A stretch of 64,000 nucleotides of DNA from RYN-230 sp963851025 (GCA_963851025.1 CAWKOA010000033.1:73420-137419); one strand, 5' to 3'; counted from the stretch's first letter, positions 18,175-27,309 are shown. Notes: a model not told the origin generated them from the sequence alone. Numbers and translations are program-made.

Positions 18175-18347
18175 CTCATGTCCCCCAGCCCGAACGTCTT
18201 TCCTGCTTCACGAAGGTATTCAAACATATAATCGAATTCACTGGAAGCCCGGCGCGGATTCTCGCTGCTGGTGGGGCCGCTGATGGCGGGGGAGCGGCGA
18301 GTGGCAGGCGGGCAGATCCGGCCGGGCCGGGCCCGCCGGCGGCGGGG
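18175..18347. other. intergenic region with A/T-rich promoter
   Basis: The stretch 18205-18240 (TATTCAAACATATAATCGAATTC) is unusually A/T-rich and lies 35-65 bp upstream of the membrane-protein start on the minus strand. It is probably that gene's promoter. Nothing else was seen. Confidence 0.4.
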
Positions 18348-19163
18348 TCAGTGCCCGGTGAACGCGGGCGGCCGCTTCTCGGCGAAGGCCCGCTGGCCTT
18401 CGCGGTAGTCGTCGGACCGGAAGCAGGCCTCGATCATCGCCTCGACCCGGGCGGTATCGCGCTGGCCGGCGGGGCGGCCGGCCTCACGGATCGCCGCCTT
18501 GCACGCGGCCAGGGTGAGCGGCGCGTTCTGGGCCATGCCCCGGGCCATGGCCATCGTCTCGTCCCGCAGGTCGGCGGCCGCCACCACCCGGTTGACCAGG
18601 CCCATCCGGAGGGCCTGCGCCCCGGGGATGCGGCGGGCGGACAGCAGGATCTCCGCGGCGCCGGCCGGGCCGACCAGGTTCGTCAGCGCGGTCACGCCCG
18701 CCAGGCCGAAGCCGAGCCCGAGCCGCGCGGCCGGGATCGCGAACTGGCTGTCCTCGGCCGCGATCCGGATGTCCGCCTGCAGCGCGATGAGCAGCCCGGC
18801 GCCCAGGCAGAAGCCGCGGATCATGGCGATGACGGGCTTGTCCAGGCCGTCCCAGGAACGGTTGAGCACCGCCTGGGCCCGGTCGTAGTCAGCCCGGGCC
18901 ACGGGGGAGGTGCGCCGCTCGCCGAACTCGGAGATGTCGGCCCCCGAGATGAACGCCTTGTCCCCGGCGCCGGTGAGGACCACGACCCGCACGTCCGGGT
19001 CGGCCTGCAGCGAGTCCAGCAGCCCAGGCAGGTCCGCACGCATCTGGCTGGTCAGGGCGTTGCGCTTACCCGGGTTGCTGAAAGTCACGGTCGCGACGGC
19101 GTCGGCCACCTCGACGAGCAGCTCGCCGGGGCGCTGCCGCGCGTCCGGGCTCGGTGATGTCAT
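18348..19163 (-). CDS. enoyl-CoA hydratase/isomerase
   Basis: A 271-residue crotonase-fold protein. The CoA-binding and oxyanion motifs are visible (GAGDKAFISGADISEF; GFCLGAGLLIALQADIRIA). The start at 19163 has GAGAGGA upstream; the longer frame upstream overlaps the CaiB gene and lacks homology. It begins ten bases after the CaiB stop, so the two form one operon: CoA activation by transfer, then hydration or isomerisation. The exact reaction is undetermined. Confidence 0.85.
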   Translation of the reverse strand: MTSPSPDARQRPGELLVEVADAVATVTFSNPGKRNALTSQMRADLPGLLDSLQADPDVRVVVLTGAGDKAFISGADISEFGERRTSPVARADYDRAQAVLNRSWDGLDKPVIAMIRGFCLGAGLLIALQADIRIAAEDSQFAIPAARLGLGFGLAGVTALTNLVGPAGAAEILLSARRIPGAQALRMGLVNRVVAAADLRDETMAMARGMAQNAPLTLAACKAAIREAGRPAGQRDTARVEAMIEACFRSDDYREGQRAFAEKRPPAFTGH

Positions 19164-19173
19164 CCCATTCCTC

Positions 19174-20358
19174 TCAGATCGCTCCCTGCGCGCGGAGCCG
19201 GCCGATCTCCTCATCGGGATACCCGAGCTCGGTGAGCACCTCGCGGGTATGGGCGCCGGCGTCGGGGCTCGCCGTCCGGACGGTGCCCGGCGCATCGGTC
19301 ATCCGCACCGCGTTGCGCAGGATGTCGAGCCGGCCCAGGACCGGGTGCTCCACGGGCGCGGTCATGGCCAGGTGCCCCACCTGCGGATCGGCGAACACCT
19401 CGTCCATCCGGTAGACCGGGCCGCACGGCACCCCGGCCCGGTTCAGCGCCTCTATCCACTCGGCCGTGGTCCGGGTGCGCAGCCGGGCGGCGATCAGCGC
19501 GTTGAGCTCGGCCCGGTTCGCCGAGCGCCGGGCGGCCGAGCTGAAGCGCGCGTCCTGGGGGAGACCGGGCAGGCCGATCGCCTCGCACAGGCTGTCCAGC
19601 AGCCGCCCGCCCGCGCCCGCGACGTTGACGTAGCCGTCCGCGGAGGCGAAACAGCCCATCGGCACGCTGGTCGGATGGTGGTTCCCGGCCGGCGCGGGTA
19701 CCTCCTGGTCGATGGTCCACCGGGCGGCCTGGAAATCCATCATGGCGATCATCGACTCCAGCAGCGACGTCTGCACCCAGCGCCCGGTCCCGGTACGGTC
19801 CCGGTCGTGCAGGGCCACCAGGACGCCAATCGCGAGGTACAGGCCGGCCGCGAGATCAGCCACCGGGATTCCCGCGCGCGTGGGTTCCGAGCCCGGTAAC
19901 CCGGTCACGCTCATCAGGCCGCCCATCCCCTGGGCGATCTGGTCGACACCACCCCGGGTGGCGTACGGGCCGTCCTGGCCGAAGCCGGAGATCGATCCGT
20001 AGACCAGGCGGGGGTTGCGGGCGTGCACCGCGCTGAAGCCGAACCCCAGGCGCTCCTTGACCGGCGGGCGCATGTTCTCGATCAGCACGTCGGCCGTGTT
20101 GACCAGGCGCATCAGCACGTCGCGGGCCCCCGGTGCCTTTAAGTTCAGCGACAGCGACCTCTTGTTGCGGTGCAGGTGCTGGAAGTCGCAGCCGTGCCGG
20201 CCCTCCGCCGCCTGTCCCGGCCGGGCCGGGTCCGGCGGCGGCTCCACCCGGATGACGTCGGCACCCCAGTCGGCCAGCTGGCGCGCGCAGGTGGGGCCCG
20301 CGCGCGCCACGGTCAGGTCGAGAACGCGGATGTCACCGAGCGGGAGGTGCGCGGTCAC
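19174..20358 (-). CDS. CaiB/BaiF family III CoA-transferase
   Basis: A 394-residue protein that moves CoA between acyl groups. Family hallmarks are LADWGADVIRVEPP, NKRSLSLNLKAP, ADVLIENMRPP and SGFGQDGPYATRGGVDQIAQGMGG; the catalytic Asp region is present. A GTG start is used, with GGTGAG upstream. It is the first gene of a two-gene operon with the enoyl-CoA hydratase. Substrate unknown (carnitine, oxalate, bile acid and methyl-branched acyl relatives exist). Confidence 0.85.
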   Translation of the reverse strand: MTAHLPLGDIRVLDLTVARAGPTCARQLADWGADVIRVEPPPDPARPGQAAEGRHGCDFQHLHRNKRSLSLNLKAPGARDVLMRLVNTADVLIENMRPPVKERLGFGFSAVHARNPRLVYGSISGFGQDGPYATRGGVDQIAQGMGGLMSVTGLPGSEPTRAGIPVADLAAGLYLAIGVLVALHDRDRTGTGRWVQTSLLESMIAMMDFQAARWTIDQEVPAPAGNHHPTSVPMGCFASADGYVNVAGAGGRLLDSLCEAIGLPGLPQDARFSSAARRSANRAELNALIAARLRTRTTAEWIEALNRAGVPCGPVYRMDEVFADPQVGHLAMTAPVEHPVLGRLDILRNAVRMTDAPGTVRTASPDAGAHTREVLTELGYPDEEIGRLRAQGAI

Positions 20359-20523
20359 GCCCGCTCACCGCCTGACCTGGCACGGGCTGAACCAGCACGG
20401 GCCCTGGCCATCATCAGCCTCCCGGGGATCCGGCGCCGGGCTGGCCCTGGCCAGCCGGCCCAGAACGACCCTACGCAGATTCGTGCCCGGGGAACATCCC
20501 CGGCCGGGCGTGCGCGGCCCCGG

Positions 20524-20730
20524 TCAGCCGGCCCGCCGCCGGTGGCACTGGCCGGGCCAGGGGGCTCCCATCCGGGCGATGAGCCGCCGTAATTCGGCCT
20601 CCACCTCAGCCTGCTCGGGGCACAGCGTGGTTCTTCCTCCCGCCGGGGTTAACCCGGACGGCGGTGCGGCGCAGGTGGGCAGGCAGGCGCCGGGATGAAT
20701 GGCACAGGCCGGAAACGTCGGGGCGAACAT
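20524..20730 (-). CDS. possible small Cys-rich protein
   Basis: A 68-residue frame (MFAPTFPACAIHPGACLPTCAAP ...). A Cys/His cluster near the N-terminus (C-x3-H-x3-C-x3-C) could bind metal, and a helical segment follows (EQAEVEAELRRLIARM). GGGAG is only one base from the ATG, so the start is doubtful. A longer in-frame antisense reading upstream looks like a shadow. No family recognised. Confidence 0.35.
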   Translation of the reverse strand: MFAPTFPACAIHPGACLPTCAAPPSGLTPAGGRTTLCPEQAEVEAELRRLIARMGAPWPGQCHRRRAG

Positions 20731-20955
20731 GCTCCCAGCATTGCACGAGGCATATGCACGTGCAGACACACGTTCGTAAGCAACATCCCAGTAGGGGGTG
20801 ACACTTTTCTTACTCCCGGCCACTCCTCCCGGCCGCCCTATCCCGGCCCGCGCTGGTGCGCCGCGCACCGGGCGGTGCCGGTGGGTCCAGGCCCACCCCC
20901 GGAGTGGGTGCCGCCCCCTCGCGCGGCGGCCGGCCCGCGGGCGACGATGGCGGGT
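20731..20955. other. intergenic region with nested palindromes
   Basis: GCATATGC (20750-20757) and TGCACGTGCA (20755-20764) overlap in a relatively A/T-rich patch, followed by TAAGCAACATCCCAGTAGGG. Probably promoter or operator sequence for the flanking divergent genes. No RNA gene was seen. Confidence 0.35.
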
Positions 20956-21519
20956 ATGAGCTTCTTCGACGACCTGCCACCCGAGCCCGAGCCGCACCGG
21001 GTGCATCATCCGTGGGACCCGCCGGACGCGGAATTTCCGGGCGTGGTCCCGTTCAGCGCGCTCATCCTGGGGCGGACCGAGCGGGCCGCCGTAGCGGTCA
21101 CTGGGCTGTCGGCCTACTCGGGCGGATTCGAGATCTTTGTCACCGCCCGGTTCCGCCCTGACCCTGAGGCCGGGCCGGGGGACCGGGAGCCCGGCAGGCC
21201 GGGGCCCGGGGGGGCCCGCCGGTCGTTCCGCCTCGGGATGCAGCTCGCCGACGGCACCCGGGTCATCGGCCAGCACGGCGGGCCGGACCCCGGTACCGAG
21301 CCGGACGGCCCCATCCTGCGGGCCTTCCTCGGGGGTGGCGGCCCCCGGTCCAGCTTCTGGCGCTGGTGGATGTGGCCGCTGCCGCCGGCCGGCCCGCTGG
21401 AATTCGTCTGCGAGTGGCCGGCGCTCGGCATCCCCGAGACCCGGGCCGGGCTCGACGCGCAGCTGATCCTCGACGCGGCGGGCCGCAGTACCCGGCTCTG
21501 GCCCGACGGCGAAGGCTGA
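20956..21519 (+). CDS. conserved actinobacterial hypothetical protein (MSFFDDLP type)
   Basis: A 187-residue soluble protein starting MSFFDDLPPEPEP, a start shared by a family of unknown function in actinomycetes. A beta-rich core follows (SALILGRTERAAVAVTGLSAYSGGFEIFVTARF ... SFRLGMQLADGTRVIG), then a Gly-rich loop, then an aromatic segment (SSFWRWWMWPLPPAGPLEFVCEW). No enzymatic motif is seen. It is followed in the same frame by a glyoxalase-like remnant. Confidence 0.7.
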   Translation: MSFFDDLPPEPEPHRVHHPWDPPDAEFPGVVPFSALILGRTERAAVAVTGLSAYSGGFEIFVTARFRPDPEAGPGDREPGRPGPGGARRSFRLGMQLADGTRVIGQHGGPDPGTEPDGPILRAFLGGGGPRSSFWRWWMWPLPPAGPLEFVCEWPALGIPETRAGLDAQLILDAAGRSTRLWPDGEG

Positions 21520-21627
21520 CAGCCCGGCCTGCACCTGGCCGGCGATCCGGGGCACGATCCCGCGCACGGCTCCCACGTTGACCCGGACGGGAACCTGATC
21601 CGGTTCGGCTCGCCCCTGCCTGAGTGA
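21520..21627 (+). pseudogene. C-terminal remnant of a VOC/glyoxalase-like protein
   Basis: Directly after the previous stop, the same frame encodes about 35 residues ending HVDPDGNLIRFGSPLPE and a TGA at 21625. The VDPDGNLIRFG block is the usual last strand of glyoxalase/bleomycin-resistance (VOC) domains. There is no upstream VOC half, start codon or RBS. It looks like the tail of a deleted gene. Short, so not certain. Confidence 0.45.
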
Positions 21628-21804
21628 GCAGGAAATATGACTCGCGGGCCGCCCCGCCGGCGGGGTACCGTCGACGCTGGCAGTTCCGGCTGCCGCTGGG
21701 TCCGCGGGCAGAGCTTCAAGCTCACCGGCATCGAGACAGATAACTGACGGCAGGTCTTTCCAGCCCGATGTCGCGGACCCACGGGCAGCGGAGGAAGGAC
21801 TGCC
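21628..21804. other. intergenic region
   Basis: A 36-codon frame (21637-21747, MTRGPPRRRGTVDAG...) has a weak AGGA upstream and no recognisable content. I do not call it. The RBS of the next gene (GGAGGAAGGA) lies at the right end. Confidence 0.3.
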
Positions 21805-23418
21805 TTGTCTGATCAATCACGTGAGCTCCCTGACCAGCCCAGCCTGCGCTACCTCAAGGTGGAGGCGAAACGGCGCCTGTCCGCCGGGGAGTTCGCGACC
21901 CTGCACGACGCCCAGCTGGCCATCGCGCGGGAGCACGGGCTGGCGAGCTGGGCCGCGCTCAAGGAGTACATCAGCGCCGGGACCGGCCGCGGCAGCCCGG
22001 TCCTGGCCCAGGCCCGGTGGGTGATCTCCCGCTTCGGCGAGGCGGAGACCCCCGGCTGGCAGGTCCCCGGTGACAGCGAGCTCCGCGAGCACTTCGACGA
22101 CCGCTTCCTGCGCCTGGTCCCCCCGCAGACGCTGGTCAGGACGCTCACCGGAGTGGTATCGCGGCTGCGCGAGGAACTGGTCATCACGCTGGAGACGCCG
22201 CTGCGGCTGCGCGCCCAGATCGGCGGCATGCAGCTCGAGGCGGCGGCCGAGGCCGGGCCGCCGCACCGGCTGACCGGGCTGCGGCTGTATCCGCTGGGTG
22301 AGCGGGTGACCGATCCGCGGGCCGGGACGCCGACGACCCGCACCTCCGGTGCGGTGCCCCCGGCGGCGGCCGCGGTCGCGGAGGAATCAGTGGCCGTGCT
22401 GGGCCTGCCGGGCCTGGTGCTGGCCGGCGCGCCCGCCGGGGCCAGCCCGGGCGACGGGACCGGATGGGTGGCCGCGCGCGGCTGGGCCCGCCTGGAGAGC
22501 GCCACCCAGGACGGTGCCAGCCCGGAGGAGGCCAGCCCGGAGGAGGCCAGCCCGGAGGAGGCCAGCCCGGAGGAGGCCAGCGCGGGGGAGGCCAGCCCGG
22601 GAGAGCTGCTGAACCCTGGTCACTCGTTCCCGGCGTACTCGGTCACCAAGCTGGTCACCGCCACCGTCGTCCTGCGGCTGGCCGCCGAGGGCCGGATCGG
22701 CCTGGACGACCCGGCCCACGCCTACCTGCGCACGGTCCGGCTCGGCGACGGCGCCGTCACCGTCCGGGAGCTGCTCACCCACACCGCCGGCATGGGCAGC
22801 CCGGGCGAGCTGTTCGCCGATGAGGTGCCGGAGCTGGTCACCCTGACCGGGCCGCTCGTGGAGCCGACCGGCCCGCGGGGCACGTTCAGCTACAGCAACG
22901 GCGGGTACGGGCTGCTCGGGCAGCTGATCGCCGACGTGACCGGGGAGACCTACCCGGAGGCGGCCGCCCGCCTGGTGCTGGCGCCGCTCGGGATGAGCGG
23001 CGCGTCGTTTCCCGCGAGCTGGCCGTCCACGGGCGCCGTCACCGGCTACCGGCTGGCCGGCGACGGCTGGTTCGAGCCGGCCCCGGCCCGGGTCTGCACT
23101 CTCCCGGCGGCCGGCGGCCTCTGGGCGACCGCGGCGGACCTGGTGCGCTTCGGTCTGTCCTGGGCGTCCCTGCTCCCCGGCGCGCTGGCCCGCGAAGCCC
23201 TCCGGCCGCACGCGACCCGGGACGCCACCGGGGCGCAGATGGGACTGGGCTGGCTGCTCAATGAGCCCAAGAACGTCTGCGGGCACGCCGGGGGCGGGCC
23301 GGGTGCCGCCTCATCCCTGATCATCCGGATGAGCACGGGGCAGCCCAGCGTCGCCCTGGCTAACCGCCTGGTCCCGATCGAGCCGGTCAACGCCCGCCTG
23401 GTCCGCCCCATCGCCTGA
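21805..23418 (+). CDS. serine hydrolase, class C beta-lactamase fold, with N-terminal extension
   Basis: A 537-residue penicillin-recognising serine hydrolase. The catalytic S279xxK282 lies in YSVTKLV, Tyr363 in YSNGGYG, and a third motif begins at His494 (HAGGG). The N-terminal ~60 residues (LRYLKVEAKRRLSAGEFATLHDAQLAIAREHGLASWAALKEY) form a helical domain found ahead of ankyrin or hydrolase domains in actinomycetes. Before the catalytic domain, six 15-bp units at 22516-22605 encode ASPEE-type repeats. A TTG start is chosen for its strong RBS. There is no signal peptide, so it is probably cytoplasmic, an esterase or peptidase rather than resistance. Confidence 0.8.
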   Translation: MSDQSRELPDQPSLRYLKVEAKRRLSAGEFATLHDAQLAIAREHGLASWAALKEYISAGTGRGSPVLAQARWVISRFGEAETPGWQVPGDSELREHFDDRFLRLVPPQTLVRTLTGVVSRLREELVITLETPLRLRAQIGGMQLEAAAEAGPPHRLTGLRLYPLGERVTDPRAGTPTTRTSGAVPPAAAAVAEESVAVLGLPGLVLAGAPAGASPGDGTGWVAARGWARLESATQDGASPEEASPEEASPEEASPEEASAGEASPGELLNPGHSFPAYSVTKLVTATVVLRLAAEGRIGLDDPAHAYLRTVRLGDGAVTVRELLTHTAGMGSPGELFADEVPELVTLTGPLVEPTGPRGTFSYSNGGYGLLGQLIADVTGETYPEAAARLVLAPLGMSGASFPASWPSTGAVTGYRLAGDGWFEPAPARVCTLPAAGGLWATAADLVRFGLSWASLLPGALAREALRPHATRDATGAQMGLGWLLNEPKNVCGHAGGGPGAASSLIIRMSTGQPSVALANRLVPIEPVNARLVRPIA

Positions 23419-23460
23419 CCCCGGCGCCGCCGCCAGACCCCCAGGGCCAGGCCACCAGGC

Positions 23461-24675
23461 TTAGACCACCAGCGCCGCGCCGTCCGGGCACAGCAGGCCC
23501 GCCAGCCGGAGCAGGGTGAAGTCGCCCAGCGCCGGCCCGAGCACGCCCACGCCGAAACTCTGGCCGCTGCCGCGGTGATGGACCGGGACGACCAGCTCGG
23601 GGCGGCCCGACAGGCTGGCCGGGGCGGTGCACCGGAAGGCGCCGGTGCGGAACGCGAGAAGGTCCTCCGGGCCGGCGTCGCGCAACGGCGGTAGCCCGGG
23701 GGTGACGGGCAGCACGGCGACCGCGCCGGGCGGCAGGAGCGCGTCCAGCCGCGGCGCGTAACCGCGCCAGGCCCGCTCGTCATCGTCGCGCTGCGGGTCG
23801 CCGGCCCGGCTCAGGCGCTCCGCGCGCTGGGCGCGGGCGCGCACGTCCTCCGCCAGGTACTGGATGTTCCCGGACAGCCATGGTCCGTGGGCGCGCCACA
23901 CCTCACGGGCCTGGACCCGGGCGAACAGGCTGGCCACCTCGTCGCTGAGGAGCGCGCCGGGCGGTACCTCCGAAAGCCCGCAGCCCGCCGCGTCCGCGAT
24001 GGCCGACGCGGTGGCCCGGACCGCCTCGGACAGCGCGGGGCTGATCCCGGCCAGGTCCCCGGCGGGCAGGTGCACCGCGTGCACCGCGCCCGCGGGGCCG
24101 GCCACGCCTGGCGAGGCCAGCACCGCCAGCGCCGGGCCCAGCCGCCCGGCGCTGGCGGCCAGGATGCCCACGACGTCGAACGAGGGGGCCAGCGGCAGGA
24201 CTCCCCGCGAGCTGACCAGGCCGTGACTGGGGCGCAAGCCGAAGAGCCCGCACGAGGCCGCGGGGACCCGGATCGAGCCGGCGGTGTCGGTGCCCAGCCC
24301 GATATCGGCCAGGCCGGCCGCCACGGCCGCGGCCGGCCCGGACGACGATCCGCCGGTGAACCGGCTGGGGTACAGCGAATTGAGCGGCGCGACGCCCTCA
24401 CCGGCGTTGCCGATCAGGGAGTACGCGAGCTGGTCCAGCTTGGCCAGCCCGGCCACGGCCGCCCCCGCGCCCAGCAGCCGGGACACCGCCGGCGCTGTCT
24501 CCTCGCTGGGGGGATGCGTCGCCCGCCAGCGGGGGTGGCCGAACGACGGCACGTGGCCGGCGATGCCGATCATGTCCTTGACCGCGACGCTCACGCCGTC
24601 CAGGGGCCCCCGGCCGGCCGCTGGCAGGCTCACCGAGTCCGGCACCCAGCAGTGGACCGATGCCGCGCCCCGCAT
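23461..24675 (-). CDS. amidase signature family enzyme (shorter type)
   Basis: A 404-residue amidase. The catalytic Lys is in SVAVKDMIGI, the first Ser pair in TGGSSSGPAAAVAAG and the nucleophile region in GTDTAGSIRVPAASCGLFGLRPSHG. The layout resembles plant Amidase-1/allophanate-hydrolase-like members rather than the 4092 amidase. It is convergent with the serine hydrolase. A single gene; substrate unknown. Confidence 0.85.
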   Translation of the reverse strand: MRGAASVHCWVPDSVSLPAAGRGPLDGVSVAVKDMIGIAGHVPSFGHPRWRATHPPSEETAPAVSRLLGAGAAVAGLAKLDQLAYSLIGNAGEGVAPLNSLYPSRFTGGSSSGPAAAVAAGLADIGLGTDTAGSIRVPAASCGLFGLRPSHGLVSSRGVLPLAPSFDVVGILAASAGRLGPALAVLASPGVAGPAGAVHAVHLPAGDLAGISPALSEAVRATASAIADAAGCGLSEVPPGALLSDEVASLFARVQAREVWRAHGPWLSGNIQYLAEDVRARAQRAERLSRAGDPQRDDDERAWRGYAPRLDALLPPGAVAVLPVTPGLPPLRDAGPEDLLAFRTGAFRCTAPASLSGRPELVVPVHHRGSGQSFGVGVLGPALGDFTLLRLAGLLCPDGAALVV

Positions 24676-24807
24676 GCCATTCCCCCCGCCTGGCGCCCCG
24701 CTCCTGGGGGGACCTTATCGCCCGGGACGGCCGGGCAGGGGGCTGCTGATCAGGCGCGCCGGTGATCGCGCCGCGGATCAGGCGCGCCTGACCAGGCAGG
24801 CCGGTGA
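24676..24807. repeat. short degenerate repeats between genes
   Basis: GATCAGGCGCGCC-like words recur three times (about 24748, 24777 and 24808), with GGTGATC between. It may fold on either strand. No gene. Confidence 0.35.
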
Positions 24808-25701
24808 TCAGGCGGGGGAGGTGACCCCGATCTTGTTCACCACGTCCACCACACCGTCGATGTCCCAGACGAGCCGGACCGCGACCGGGATCAGGTCACC
24901 CTGGCCGCCCAGCCCGGCCTCGCCGGACAGGGTCACGATGCCGTTGTGCACCCGGACTATCGCCGCGCCGGGGTCGGCCAGCAGGATCTGGGCCAGCATG
25001 TCCCGCACTTCCCTCGCGATGTCCTCGTCCGGGCGCAGGAACACGCTGAGCAGGTCACAGCGGCTGACCATGCCCGCCAGGGTGCCGTCCGGGTCGACCA
25101 CGGGGAGCCGCTTGAGATGGTGGCTGTTCATCAGCCTGGCCGCGGCCGGCAGCGACGCGTCCGGGTGGATGGTGATGGCCGGGGAGGTCATCAGCTCCTC
25201 CGCGGTCAGGCCCCAGTGCTTCTGCCGGGTCAGGTGCAGGTGCAGGCCACCCTCGGCGTGCCGCCTGGCGTCACGCTCGCGCTTGTCCTCCACGGCCAGC
25301 AGGTCAGCCTCGGAGACCAGGCCCGCGACGTGGCGGCCCAGGATCAGCACCGGGACGGCGCTGATGTGGTGCTTGGCCAGCAGGGTCGCGATCTCCTTGT
25401 ACGGCGTGATCCGGTCTACGGTGATCACGGACGTGGTCATCACGTCCCTGACCCGGTGGTGCCAGCGCCCGTGATGCTGCCTGGCGCCGCGTCCGGGCTC
25501 TGGCTCCCGGGCGGTCTTCGCGGTCGTGCTCCCGCGGCCCGGCCCGGCGGCCGCGGCGGGGCGGGCGTCCCCGGTCTGCTCCTCGACGGAGTCGAGAGCC
25601 CGGGCCACATCCGCCGTGCTGGCCCGGCCGTGCAGCGACTCGTAGTAGGCCGCGCCAAGGTGACGGAGCATGGCGTCGAAATGTTCATCTCGCCGGGTCA
25701 T
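24808..25701 (-). CDS. CBS-pair plus BON domain protein
   Basis: A 297-residue protein. A polar N-terminal region (residues 1-75) precedes two CBS motifs (VRDVMTTSVITVDRITPYKEIATLLAKHHISAVPV; ELMTSPAITIHPDASLPAAARLMNSHHLKRLPVVD) and a C-terminal BON domain (DMLAQILLADPGAAIVRVHNGIVTLSGEAG). CBS pairs bind adenylates; BON domains bind membranes or lipids. This architecture is common in actinomycetes as a stress or dormancy protein. The start at 25701 has GGGAG upstream. Confidence 0.85.
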   Translation of the reverse strand: MTRRDEHFDAMLRHLGAAYYESLHGRASTADVARALDSVEEQTGDARPAAAAGPGRGSTTAKTAREPEPGRGARQHHGRWHHRVRDVMTTSVITVDRITPYKEIATLLAKHHISAVPVLILGRHVAGLVSEADLLAVEDKRERDARRHAEGGLHLHLTRQKHWGLTAEELMTSPAITIHPDASLPAAARLMNSHHLKRLPVVDPDGTLAGMVSRCDLLSVFLRPDEDIAREVRDMLAQILLADPGAAIVRVHNGIVTLSGEAGLGGQGDLIPVAVRLVWDIDGVVDVVNKIGVTSPA

Positions 25702-25842
25702 CTCCGCTCCCTTCCTCGAGATCGGTACCGGGGGGAACCCAGCACCCGACATGATCATTTTCTCAAGGGGGGCCGGTCCCCGCCACGGCTGTATGTCCTG
25801 GCCGGGCGGGACCTCGGTCACCAGCCCGCCCCGAGCGGACTC

Positions 25843-27216
25843 CTAGTGGTCGGCGATCCAGCTGCCGTGGAACCCCAGCGGGATCCGGGCGGGCAGGTGG
25901 ACGCGGGCCACGGGGTCGCCGGTGAAGTCCCGGGCGGCCAGGATGACCAGGTCGGCGGCGCCCCGGTCAGGGTTGTGCACGAAGGCCATGACGTAGCCGT
26001 CGTCTTCCTCGGCGGCCGGGTCGGCGGGCGCGAACACGGCCTCGCCCGCGGTCGCGTCCCGGCCGAACTCGTGCGCCTCGGTGGTCCCGTGGGCCAGGTC
26101 GTGCTTGAGCAGCGCGTTGGCGAAGGCCTGGTCGGCGAAGTCGCCGCCCAGGGAGACGGTGCCCATGCTGACGTCGCCGATCACCGCGCTGTAGCCGTAG
26201 CGGTGCGGCCGGGAAATGACCCGGTCGTCCACCCGCGGGAACTCCTGGAGGCGGTCATCGAGTCGCTGCTCGCTGACCTTCCCGGCGGCCGGGTCCACGA
26301 TCCAGCGGTCCAGCGTCAGCGGCCCGCGGCCGTCCAGCGTGGAGACGTCGTAGGCACCCTGGTAGCGGCACAGGTCGATGACCACCCGGCCGCTGTCGTC
26401 GTCATAGGCGTTGAGGGTGTGGAAGACCCAGCAGGGGTCGACCTCGAACCAGCGGAGGTCACCCGGGCTGCCGTCGCGGGGGAGCAGGCCGACCCGGGCC
26501 GGATGACCGGGATTCCACGTGTACGGCAGCTTCTTCCCGGCCGAGACGGCGTCCATGCTGAACGTGACAGGCAGGTCGAACAGGACGACGTAGCGGGCGG
26601 TGAGCGCGAAGTCGTGCATCATCGGGCCGTCGGCGACCGGGATGTTCGTGGCCGACGTGACCCGGCCGCCGGAGCCCACGACCACGTGCTGGACGTGGTC
26701 CCACGCCCAGTAATAGGCGATCGCGTGCAGGTCCCCGGTCAGCGGGTCGGCCTTGGTGTGCGCGGCGAACCCGCCGGGCAGCGTCCCGCCGAAGTCGCAC
26801 GGGCCGACGGTGGCGAGCTCGTCGGTGAGCTCATACGGCAGCGGGCCGGATTCCACCGTGGCCAGGGTGCGCCCGGCGCTGGCGATCACGTGCGTGTTGG
26901 CCGCGAAATCGATCCCCTCGTGCACCGGGCCCGCCGGCCACGTCTCGCCGCGCGCCTCGGCCACGGCCCGGGACCGGACCCAGCGGTTGCGGTACCACTC
27001 GGCCTTTCCGCCCCGCAGCCGCACCCCGTGCACCATCCCGTCGCCCAGGAACCAGTGGTAGCCCGGGTCGTCGAGGCCCAGCGGGTTGGGCCCGTTGCGC
27101 AGGTACCGGCCATCCAGGCTGGCGGGCACCTGGCCGGTGACCGGCAGGTCGAAGGCCGTGATCTCCTCGGTCACCGGCGCGAACGGGCCTTCCAGGAAGC
27201 GCTTCATGTCCGGCAT
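25843..27216 (-). CDS. carotenoid cleavage oxygenase family protein
   Basis: A 457-residue Fe(II) dioxygenase of the RPE65/carotenoid/lignostilbene family, which cleaves a C=C bond of carotenoids, apocarotenoids or stilbenes. The four iron-binding His are visible in FAAHTKAD, MMHDFALT, CWVFHTLNAYDD and GFHGSWIAD (C-terminus). The N-terminal YLRNGPNP and HWFLGDGMVHGVRL motifs are standard. The start at 27216 has GGAGGGGG upstream. It shares a 222-bp divergent region with a CoA ligase, and operator A of the TetR regulon lies there. Cleavage products oxidised to acids could feed that ligase; this link is inferred. Confidence 0.9.
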   Translation of the reverse strand: MPDMKRFLEGPFAPVTEEITAFDLPVTGQVPASLDGRYLRNGPNPLGLDDPGYHWFLGDGMVHGVRLRGGKAEWYRNRWVRSRAVAEARGETWPAGPVHEGIDFAANTHVIASAGRTLATVESGPLPYELTDELATVGPCDFGGTLPGGFAAHTKADPLTGDLHAIAYYWAWDHVQHVVVGSGGRVTSATNIPVADGPMMHDFALTARYVVLFDLPVTFSMDAVSAGKKLPYTWNPGHPARVGLLPRDGSPGDLRWFEVDPCWVFHTLNAYDDDSGRVVIDLCRYQGAYDVSTLDGRGPLTLDRWIVDPAAGKVSEQRLDDRLQEFPRVDDRVISRPHRYGYSAVIGDVSMGTVSLGGDFADQAFANALLKHDLAHGTTEAHEFGRDATAGEAVFAPADPAAEEDDGYVMAFVHNPDRGAADLVILAARDFTGDPVARVHLPARIPLGFHGSWIADH

Positions 27217-27309
27217 GGCCAATTTCCCCCTCCGCTGGGCCTGCGGGGCATCTACCCGCATTCGCGGGCCCGCAAAGGCGAGCGAACCTCGTTCGTGGCA
27301 CCAGGCAAC

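Noticed and set aside
20524..21816. 430-residue minus-strand frame over the MSFFDDLP gene
   Set aside because: Most of it is the complement of the conserved plus-strand gene. Only the last 68 codons were kept as a weak candidate.
21805..23418. Beta-lactamase-fold gene read as antibiotic resistance
   Set aside because: No signal peptide and an N-terminal helical extension; a cytoplasmic hydrolase is more likely.
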